From an uncultured Collinsella sp. (GTDB lineage: Bacteria; Actinomycetota; Coriobacteriia; Coriobacteriales; Coriobacteriaceae), in the NCBI GenBank assembly GCA_900545835.1, contig URBB01000012.1, positions 1-26,675 of the forward strand: a stretch of DNA of 26,675 bases, given 5' to 3'. The notes beneath the pieces are model-generated. The model did no database searches and was not told the DNA's origin. It worked only from the letters and a program-made list of their open reading frames with translations. The position numbers were made by a program, and so were the translations under genes. This document shows, one piece after another, positions 1 through 5,166 of the stretch. Within the stretch, counting starts at the first letter, position 1; the number at the start of each line of letters is the position of its first letter.

Positions 1-71
1 GCGCGCTCGGGCGGCGCGCCAGGGAGATAGTGGACGAGATAGTCGAGAGGCGCGGTCTCAAGAAGGAGTAA
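1..71 (+). CDS. C-terminal tail of an upstream gene (partial)
   Basis: Reading from base 3, 22 codons run open to a TAA at 69-71. They encode a charged, helix-like tail that begins ALGRRAREIVDEIVERRG and ends LKKE. The family cannot be named from so short a piece. The segment uses two AGG and two ATA codons in 22, which the neighbouring genes rarely use. It may therefore belong to a gene of different origin, or the frame may not be real. Nothing on the minus strand is more convincing. Confidence 0.4.
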   Translation, partial: ALGRRAREIVDEIVERRGLKKE

Positions 72-162
72 CATCGGGACTTGCAGCGACGGACCTCGGG
101 ACGCTCTTACACCACGTCTGCGCGCGCCACCTAGACCTCGGGTTCAACGAGGCGATTTTGAC

Positions 163-205
163 CCAAATACGCTGTTACTAAACTGGTAACAGTACTCATA
201 TTTGG
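163..205. repeat. Nested intergenic palindrome upstream of the SPFH gene
   Basis: CCAAATA (163-169) and CTGTTAC (172-178) are mirrored by GTAACAG (186-192) and TATTTGG (199-205), giving a two-part hairpin with a 7-nt loop. A TTTTGACC word occurs just before it (156-163) and again just after it (210-217). The rest of 72-296 holds no gene I can support; GACCTCGGG occurs twice (92-100 and 134-142). The hairpin could be an operator, a promoter-associated structure or a copy of a dispersed repeat. Confidence 0.5.
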
Positions 206-296
206 CCTTTTTTGACCACGGGTCCTCTTGTTGATGTCACGTCGTTGCTTCGTACGGGTATCCTAATGCCAACGTGTGCCTATCAGAGGAGAGACC

Positions 297-1235
297 ATGC
301 TGTTGTCCGGTATCATCGCCGCCCTTACCAGCCTTTTGATCCCCATCATCATTCTGTTGCTGCTGCTTCCCAGCGCCTGCTATGTCGTTGAACAGCAGCA
401 TGCTGTGATCATCGAACGCTTAGGCAAGTTCAACCGCATCGTCAACGCGGGCTTCCACATGAAGGTACCCGTGATTGACCGCAAGGCCGCCACGGTGAGT
501 CTGCGCACCATGAAAAACGGTTTTGGCATCGACGTTAAGACCCAGGACAACGTGACCATCGGCCTTGAGGTCTCTGCTCAGTACCACGTGAGCTATGACA
601 TGGGCGCCGGCCCGGCAGATTCGGGCATCTACAAGAGCTACTATATGCTGCAGGAGCCCGTCGACCAGATGCGTGACTTCATCACCGACGCCCTGCGCTC
701 TTCGATTCCCGTCTACACACTCGATGAGGTCTTTGCCAAGAAGGATGACATCGCCAAGGATGTCAACGCTACCGTTTCCGAGCAGATGGCCGCCTACGGC
801 TTCACCCTCGTGTCGACGCTCATCACCAAAATCGCACTGCCGACCGAGGTTGAGAACTCCATGAACGACATCAACGCTGCCCAGCGCAAGCGCGCTGCGG
901 CACAGGAGCTCGCTGAGGCCGACCGCATCAAGCGCGTCACCGAGGCGACCGCCGAGGCCGAGGCAATGGAAAAGGCGGGCGAGGGCATCGCCAACCAGCG
1001 CAAGGCCATCGCGCTGGGCATCAAGGATTCGCTCGAGATCATCCAGGAGACGGGAGTCGGTAACGACGAGGCCAACCAGCTGTTCATGTTTACGCAGTGG
1101 TCCGAGATGATGACGGAGTTCGCTCGCACGGGTAAAACCTCGACGGTCGTGCTGCCGAGCGATTTCTCGCAGTCGGCCTCGATGTTCGAGCAGATGCTGA
1201 CAGCCAGCAAAGTTCAAAACGATTCGAAGGAGTAG
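297..1235 (+). CDS. SPFH/band-7 domain membrane protein (stomatin/prohibitin-like)
   Basis: A 312-residue protein. A hydrophobic N-terminal anchor (about residues 5-28) precedes a band-7 core: VEQQHAVIIERLGKF leads into the region typical of stomatin/prohibitin proteins. An Ala/Glu-rich coiled-coil stretch (AAAQELAEADRIKR, TEATAEAEAMEKAGEG) follows. SPFH proteins oligomerise on the cytoplasmic membrane and organise membrane microdomains; the exact role here is unknown. I chose ATG 297 because AGAGGAGAG (285-293) sits just before it. An in-frame GTG at 276 lacks a comparable site. The gene leads into rlmH with only 6 bases between them, so the two are probably cotranscribed. Confidence 0.9.
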   Translation: MLLSGIIAALTSLLIPIIILLLLLPSACYVVEQQHAVIIERLGKFNRIVNAGFHMKVPVIDRKAATVSLRTMKNGFGIDVKTQDNVTIGLEVSAQYHVSYDMGAGPADSGIYKSYYMLQEPVDQMRDFITDALRSSIPVYTLDEVFAKKDDIAKDVNATVSEQMAAYGFTLVSTLITKIALPTEVENSMNDINAAQRKRAAAQELAEADRIKRVTEATAEAEAMEKAGEGIANQRKAIALGIKDSLEIIQETGVGNDEANQLFMFTQWSEMMTEFARTGKTSTVVLPSDFSQSASMFEQMLTASKVQNDSKE

Positions 1236-1241
1236 ACACGC

Positions 1242-1712
1242 GTGAAATACACCGTCGTTTGCGTCGGTAAGCTCAAGGAGCGCTTTTGGAAGGACGCGTG
1301 CGCCGAGTACACCAAGCGCCTAGGTGCCTATGCCAAGGTGGATATCCGCGAGGTGGCCGATATCGACCCGGCTAAGGCGGGCGGCGTGGATGCCGCGCGC
1401 GACAAGGAGGGAGCGGCGATACTTGCAGCCCTGCCGCCTCGAGCGCATGTGATCCTGCTGGCCATTGAGGGCAAAGAGCGCTCGAGCGAGGAGCTTTCGG
1501 CGCGGCTCGATGATCTTATGCTGCGAGGCAATAGCGACATCGCCTTTGTGATCGGCGGATCGGACGGCGTGAGTGATGAGGTGCGCGCCCGCGCCGACGA
1601 GATGCTCAGCTTTGGACGCATTACCTTGCCGCATAACCTGGCACGCGTGGTGCTGCTAGAGCAGATCTACCGTGCCTGCAAGATCAGTCGTGGCGAGCCG
1701 TATCACAAATAG
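1242..1712 (+). CDS. rlmH: 23S rRNA (pseudouridine1915-N3)-methyltransferase RlmH
   Basis: A 156-residue SPOUT-family methyltransferase, the usual length for RlmH. It uses S-adenosylmethionine to methylate pseudouridine 1915 in helix 69 of 23S rRNA on the assembled ribosome. Family landmarks are the N-terminal MKYTVVCVGKLKE, the FVIGGSDGVSDEV glycine-rich region of the SPOUT knot, and the C-terminal signature ending RGEPYHK. Translation starts at GTG 1242. Its AAGGAG site (1228-1233) overlaps the stop codon of the SPFH gene, which suggests translational coupling. Confidence 0.96.
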   Translation: MKYTVVCVGKLKERFWKDACAEYTKRLGAYAKVDIREVADIDPAKAGGVDAARDKEGAAILAALPPRAHVILLAIEGKERSSEELSARLDDLMLRGNSDIAFVIGGSDGVSDEVRARADEMLSFGRITLPHNLARVVLLEQIYRACKISRGEPYHK

Positions 1713-1785
1713 GTCGGCAATACGAAACAATGGCGTGGGACAATAGCTTTCGTTTTGAAGAGCGTGTCTGAGAGGACTATGAGAT

Positions 1786-2556
1786 ATGAAGATTGGGTTT
1801 GTCGGTTTTGGCAATATGGCGAGCGCTATGGCCGATGGCTGGATCGCTGCCGGTGTAGCCGCGAGCGACATGTGCGCCTGCGCGGGTCGCTACGACGCAC
1901 TGGTTGAGCGCTGCGAGGCGCGCGGCATGGTCGCCTGCCACGATGCCGCCGAGGTTGTCGCCGCATCCGATATCGTGGTCGCTGCGGTCAAACCGTACAT
2001 GATCGAGAAGGTATTCGCCCCGCTCAAGGATGCTCTTGCCAAAAAGGTCGTTCTGTCGGTTGCCTGGACCTGGGACAGTGCCAAGTGGGAGCAGGTCCTG
2101 CCGGGCGTCGCGCATATCTCGACGGTGCCCAACACACCGGTTTCGGTGGGCGAGGGCGTCATCGCTTGCGAGAAGGCTTCCACGCTTAGTGATGAGCAGA
2201 GCGCCGTGGTGCTTGATCTGCTTGGCAAGCTCGGTGCGGTGGTCGAGCTTGATACGAGCCTGCTGTTCGTGGGCGGCACGGTGGGTGGTTGCGCTCCGGC
2301 ATTTGTCGCTATGGCAATCGAGGCCCTGGGCGATGCGGCGGTCAAGCACGGTATCCCGCGTGCCGATGCCTATCGCATTGTGAGCCAGATGGTGCTAGGT
2401 ACGGCAAAGTTGCAGCTTTCAACTGGTCAGCATCCTGCGGCGATGAAGGATGCCGTATGCTCGCCCGGTGGCGCCACCATCAAGGGCGTCGTTGCGCTCG
2501 AGGATGCCGGCATGCGCAGCGCCCTGGTCAAGGCAATCGACGCAACTCTCCAGTAA
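1786..2556 (+). CDS. proC: Pyrroline-5-carboxylate reductase
   Basis: A 256-residue protein catalysing the last step of proline synthesis, reduction of 1-pyrroline-5-carboxylate to L-proline with NAD(P)H. The N-terminus has the Rossmann dinucleotide motif MKIGFVGFGNMASAM. The middle contains the family VKPYMIEKV segment. The C-terminal dimerisation domain carries the signature SPGGATIKGVVALEDAG. Length is slightly short but within the family range. ATG 1786 begins the Rossmann strand directly and follows GAGAGGA (1769-1775). The 73-bp gap after rlmH shows no terminator, so readthrough from rlmH is possible. A strong hairpin lies downstream. Confidence 0.95.
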   Translation: MKIGFVGFGNMASAMADGWIAAGVAASDMCACAGRYDALVERCEARGMVACHDAAEVVAASDIVVAAVKPYMIEKVFAPLKDALAKKVVLSVAWTWDSAKWEQVLPGVAHISTVPNTPVSVGEGVIACEKASTLSDEQSAVVLDLLGKLGAVVELDTSLLFVGGTVGGCAPAFVAMAIEALGDAAVKHGIPRADAYRIVSQMVLGTAKLQLSTGQHPAAMKDAVCSPGGATIKGVVALEDAGMRSALVKAIDATLQ

Positions 2557-2562
2557 AACCGA

Positions 2563-2711
2563 CCAAAAAAAGGACGGGTTTATTTTTGGCAGGTATTTTC
2601 TGCGGTTTTGTCCTTTTAGCGAAAAGCGCCCCGCAACTGGCTCAATTCCAGTTGCGGGGCGCTTGCGTTTGCCCAGATAAAACAGACCAAAATAAACCTG
2701 TCCCTTTTTGG
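2563..2711. repeat. Imperfect inverted repeat enclosing the proC terminator
   Basis: The left arm (2563-2589) reads CCAAAAAAAGGACGGG followed by TTTATTTTTGG. The right arm (2687-2711), read on the minus strand, is CCAAAAAGGGACAGG followed by TTTATTTTGG. The arms match apart from two length differences and isolated substitutions. They flank the central hairpin at 2624-2664. The layout resembles a bipartite REP/BIME-type intergenic element, though copy number in the genome is unknown. Confidence 0.55.
2624..2664. terminator. Bidirectional hairpin terminator between proC and the minus-strand small gene
   Basis: A perfect 17-bp stem, AAGCGCCCCGCAACTGG paired with 2648-2664, closes a 7-nt loop. 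On the minus strand it is followed by TTTTCGC, so it suits the small gene. On the + strand it ends in TTGCGTTT, a weaker U-tract for proC. The position between convergent genes fits a shared terminator. Confidence 0.8.
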
Positions 2712-2715
2712 CAGG

Positions 2716-2889
2716 TTAGTCCCAGAAGCTGCCTTCCTCATCCTCGGACTTGGGTCCGCGGTCGACGTACATCTTATGGGTACGCTTCTCCATTACAAAG
2801 GCAAGAATCGCAAATAACAGGATGCCGCCGGCGAAAAGGATGGCAAAACCGGTGCGGGTGCCAAACAAAAAGGAAAAAACTGCGTCCAT
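2716..2889 (-). CDS. Small single-span membrane protein, 57 residues
   Basis: The minus strand from ATG 2889 to TAA 2716 encodes 57 residues. A short N-terminus (MDAVFSFLFGTRTG) leads into one hydrophobic helix (FAILFAGGILLFAILAFVM, about residues 15-33). A basic then acidic cytoplasmic tail follows (EKRTHKMYVDRGPKSEDEE) and ends in GSFWD. AAGAAGG (complement of 2896-2902) lies 6 bases before the start. It has its own terminator and a promoter shared back-to-back with serS. I do not recognise the family. Gene structure and the ribosome-binding site make it credible despite its size. The positive-inside pattern places the tail in the cytoplasm. Confidence 0.8.
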   Translation of the reverse strand: MDAVFSFLFGTRTGFAILFAGGILLFAILAFVMEKRTHKMYVDRGPKSEDEEGSFWD

Positions 2890-2932
2890 TGGGTGCCTTC
2901 TTGCGTAGTTGAGTTGGGTCGTAAACGCTCAT

Positions 2933-2944
2933 AAGTATATACTT
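2933..2944. promoter_or_regulatory. Symmetric divergent -10 region for serS and the small membrane protein
   Basis: AAGTATATACTT is a perfect 12-bp palindrome. It contains TATACT on both strands (2938-2943 on +, 2934-2939 on -). A TTGGGT at 2914-2919 lies 18 bases upstream of the + copy. Predicted starts would give leaders of about 50 nt for serS and 38 nt for the small gene. The minus-strand -35 is less clear. A second perfect palindrome, GGTTGCAACC (2961-2970), lies in the serS leader. Confidence 0.5.
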
Positions 2945-3000
2945 GCCCATACATGTACAAGGTTGCAACCTAAATGGAATGTATATCGCCGGAGGATCTA

Positions 3001-4284
3001 ATGCTTGATATCAAGTTTGTTCGCGAGAACCCCGATGCCATCGATGTCGCCATGGCTAACCGCCAGACGTCTTGGGATCGCGAGAAGTTCTTTGAGCTCG
3101 ACGACGAGCGCCGTGCCGTCATCACCGAGGTCGAGGAGCTCCAGGCTACGCGCAATGCCGAGTCCAAGAAGATCGGCGCCCTGATGAAGGAGGGCAAGAA
3201 GGACGAGGCCGAGGCCGCCAAGGAGGCCGTGCGCGCCGTCAACGAGAAGATTGACGGTCTGGCCGAGCGTCGTACTGCTCTCGAGCAGGAGCAGTACGAC
3301 TTCATGGCTCACCTGCCCAACATTCCTTGCGAGGCCACGCCGTACGGCAAGGACGAGGACGAGAATATTGAGCGCCGTCGTTGGGGCACCCCGCGCGAGT
3401 TCGACTTCGACTTTAAGCCGCATTGGGATCTGGGCACCGATCTGGACATCCTCGACTTCGAGCGCGGCAACAAGCTCTCCGGCAGCCGTTTTACCGTTCT
3501 CGGTGGCGCTGGCGCCCGCCTGGAGCGCGCCCTCATCAACTTCTTCCTCGATACGCACACCAGCCGTGGCTTTAAGGAGTGGTGGCCGCCCATCGTCGTC
3601 AAGCGTCAGACCATGTTTGGCACGGGTCAGCTGCCCAAGTTCGAGGACGACGCCTATCACGTCTCGGGCGACAACTTCCTGATCCCCACCGCCGAGGTCG
3701 TGCTCACCAACCTGCACGCCGGCGAGGTCCTCGACGCCGACACCCTGCCGCGCCGCTACACCGCCTTTACCCCCTGCTTCCGCGAGGAGGCCGGTTCCGC
3801 CGGTCGCGACACCCGCGGCATCATCCGTCAGCACGAGTTCGACAAGGTCGAGATGGTCAAGTTCGCTAAGCCGGAGGAGTCCGATGAGGAGCTCGAGAGC
3901 ATGACCGCCGAGGCCGAGTACCTGCTGCAGCAGCTGGGCCTTCCGTATCGCGTGATTAGCCTGTGCACCGGCGACTTGGGCTTCTCTGCCCGTCAGACCT
4001 ACGACGTCGAGGTCTGGCTGCCGAGCTACAACGCCTACAAGGAGATCAGCTCCTGCTCCAACTGCGGTGACTTCCAGGCTCGCCGCGCCAACATCAAGTA
4101 TCGCGACCCCGAGAACTTCAAGGGTTCGCGCTACCTGCACACCCTCAATGGTTCCGGCCTGCCGGCCGGCCGCACCATGGCCGCCATTCTGGAGAACTAC
4201 CAGAACGCCGACGGCACCATCACGATTCCCGAGGTTCTGCGTCCTTACATGGGCGGCCTCGAGAAGATCGAGCCGGTCGCGTAA
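3001..4284 (+). CDS. serS: Seryl-tRNA synthetase
   Basis: A 427-residue class II aminoacyl-tRNA synthetase that charges tRNA-Ser in the cytoplasm. The N-terminal arm (MLDIKFVRENPDAID, then about residues 30-100 rich in Glu/Lys) is the long coiled coil that grips the tRNA variable arm. Motif 2 is CFREEAGSAGRDTRGIIRQHEF. Motif 3 is GRTMAAILENYQ near the C-terminus. Length matches the family. ATG 3001 is preferred because GGAGG (2991-2995) lies before it; an upstream in-frame ATG at 2974 would add nine residues without a good site. No T-box specifier or antiterminator is visible in the short leader. Confidence 0.96.
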   Translation: MLDIKFVRENPDAIDVAMANRQTSWDREKFFELDDERRAVITEVEELQATRNAESKKIGALMKEGKKDEAEAAKEAVRAVNEKIDGLAERRTALEQEQYDFMAHLPNIPCEATPYGKDEDENIERRRWGTPREFDFDFKPHWDLGTDLDILDFERGNKLSGSRFTVLGGAGARLERALINFFLDTHTSRGFKEWWPPIVVKRQTMFGTGQLPKFEDDAYHVSGDNFLIPTAEVVLTNLHAGEVLDADTLPRRYTAFTPCFREEAGSAGRDTRGIIRQHEFDKVEMVKFAKPEESDEELESMTAEAEYLLQQLGLPYRVISLCTGDLGFSARQTYDVEVWLPSYNAYKEISSCSNCGDFQARRANIKYRDPENFKGSRYLHTLNGSGLPAGRTMAAILENYQNADGTITIPEVLRPYMGGLEKIEPVA

Positions 4285-4307
4285 CTTGCCTGCATAGGGG
4301 ATATGCA

Positions 4308-4335
4308 AGGGCGCTCCTTCGGGGGCGCCCTATTT
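4308..4335 (+). terminator. serS terminator with UUCG tetraloop
   Basis: AGGGCGCTCC (4308-4317) pairs with GGGGCGCCCT (4322-4331), including one T-G wobble, around the loop TTCG. ATTTC follows as a weak U-tract. The stop codon of serS is 24 bases upstream. Confidence 0.8.
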
Positions 4336-4385
4336 CGTGCGTAGGTCCATACCATGCCGTGCGGACAGCTCAATAGAAAACACAC

Positions 4386-4424
4386 GAACAACTGTTCTGT
4401 ATACAGCCATCTACCTGCTATGCT
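4386..4424 (+). promoter_or_regulatory. LexA-like SOS box and promoter
   Basis: GAACAACTGTTC (4386-4397) has the GAAC-N4-GTTC form of the LexA box known from Gram-positive bacteria and actinobacteria. It overlaps the -35 region of a promoter whose -10 is likely TATGCT (4419-4424), an arrangement suited to repression. CTGTATACAG (4397-4406), a perfect palindrome, overlaps its right edge. The gene at 4458 follows about 35 bases downstream. Confidence 0.5.
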
Positions 4425-4457
4425 TTTGCTAAATAAGAGCGAGAGAAAGGGGACGCG

Positions 4458-4835
4458 ATGGAGCTGTTTGATGATCGGGTGGTTTTGTTTGAGAGCGACG
4501 AGGGCGGGGAGTACCTGCTTGTAACGTGTGAGCCGTCTGGCATGGGTGGCCTGGTGCTTCGGCAGACGAGTGAGGGTCCGTTGACCCAATGGTGCTTTGA
4601 GGAGTCGCCGCATGTGGTCGAGACCTTTGTGACGCATGAGGCGCTTGTTGTCCTTGAGCACTTCTATGGCGTTGGAACTTCTAATCAGGTGGCCCGAATG
4701 CTGAGCATCTCGTTTGCCGACTACGACTGTGCGCAACGGGTGCGGTCGCTTCTGGGGGAGCTTGGCGCCGGGTTCGATGTGATCGAAAAGCCAATCGATC
4801 GCACGAGAAGCGCCGATGCTTGTGGTGCAGCGTGA
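4458..4835 (+). CDS. Uncharacterised 125-residue protein
   Basis: An acidic soluble protein with no signal peptide or membrane span. The N-terminal half looks beta-rich (MELFDDRVVLFESDEGGEYLLV, then GGLVLRQTSEG). The C-terminal half looks helical (HEALVVLEHFYGV, FADYDCAQRVRSLLGELG). I do not recognise the family. GAAAGGGG (4445-4452) precedes ATG 4458 at a suitable distance. It appears to be a single-gene unit: the serS terminator is upstream and the tRNA-Arg promoter downstream. The LexA-like box at its promoter suggests induction on DNA damage, which is an inference from that motif alone. Confidence 0.8.
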   Translation: MELFDDRVVLFESDEGGEYLLVTCEPSGMGGLVLRQTSEGPLTQWCFEESPHVVETFVTHEALVVLEHFYGVGTSNQVARMLSISFADYDCAQRVRSLLGELGAGFDVIEKPIDRTRSADACGAA

Positions 4836-4874
4836 CAAATTGCGGCCCGCGCGAAAAAAAGTTTGAGATTTTGC

Positions 4875-4905
4875 TTGACTCTAACGAACTAAAGTGGTTT
4901 TATAT
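4875..4905 (+). promoter_or_regulatory. Promoter of tRNA-Arg
   Basis: TTGACT (4875-4880) is a good -35. An AT-rich TTTTATAT stretch (4898-4905) lies 17-19 bases downstream as the -10. The tRNA begins at 4916, about 10 bases beyond. Confidence 0.6.
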
Positions 4906-4915
4906 GTCTTGCGCT

Positions 4916-4992
4916 GCGGCGTTACCTCAGCTGGATAGAGGGTCTGACTACGAATCAGAACGTCATAGGTTCGAATCCTATACGCCGCACCA
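4916..4992 (+). tRNA. tRNA-Arg (anticodon ACG)
   Basis: The acceptor stem GCGGCGT (4916-4922) pairs with ACGCCGC (4982-4988). The D arm is CCTC/GAGG. The anticodon loop CTACGAA, closed by TCTGA/TCAGA, carries ACG, read as ICG in bacteria for CGU/CGC/CGA arginine codons. The T arm is ATAGG-TTCGAAT-CCTAT (4965-4981). The 3' CCA is encoded (4990-4992). Confidence 0.97.
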
Positions 4993-5001
4993 ATTGAAAT
5001 T

Positions 5002-5033
5002 AAAAGCCTCCGGCGACGGGGGCTTTTCTTTTA
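5002..5033 (+). terminator. tRNA-Arg terminator
   Basis: AAAAGCCTCCG (5002-5012) pairs with CGGGGGCTTTT (5017-5027), with one wobble, around a GCGA tetraloop. CTTTTA follows. Confidence 0.9.
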
Positions 5034-5047
5034 CGTAAACACCGCAT

Positions 5048-5058
5048 GGATTCGAACC
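5048..5058 (-). repeat. Inverted T-arm core downstream of tRNA-Arg
   Basis: GGATTCGAACC is the exact reverse complement of the T-arm core GGTTCGAATCC of the tRNA-Arg gene (4968-4978). It lies just past the terminator. The flanks do not form a tRNA on the minus strand, because the T stem would not pair. The same arrangement occurs after tRNA-Ser. Confidence 0.55.
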
Positions 5059-5166
5059 TCGGTCAAAGGGGACTATTTCTCATCGACTCGTGTAAGATTT
5101 CGAGTATGCGCCTCGGTGAGCCCGTGGCGCGCTCTTTCTTTAGACGGCCGATCAGGGTGATATTTC

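Noticed and set aside
2890..3000. T-box riboswitch upstream of serS
   Set aside because: The leader is too short and has no T-box sequence, specifier loop or terminator.
2998..4308. A 436-residue open frame on the minus strand opposite serS
   Set aside because: It mirrors the serS codon pattern, has no family features, and serS is beyond doubt.
4245..4838. A 197-residue minus-strand frame opposite the 125-residue gene
   Set aside because: It runs through the serS terminator and promoter region and has no ribosome-binding site or recognisable features.
5030..5110. A minus-strand tRNA remnant containing GGTTCGAATCC after tRNA-Arg
   Set aside because: The bases around the T-loop core do not pair as a T stem and no acceptor or anticodon arm can be drawn.
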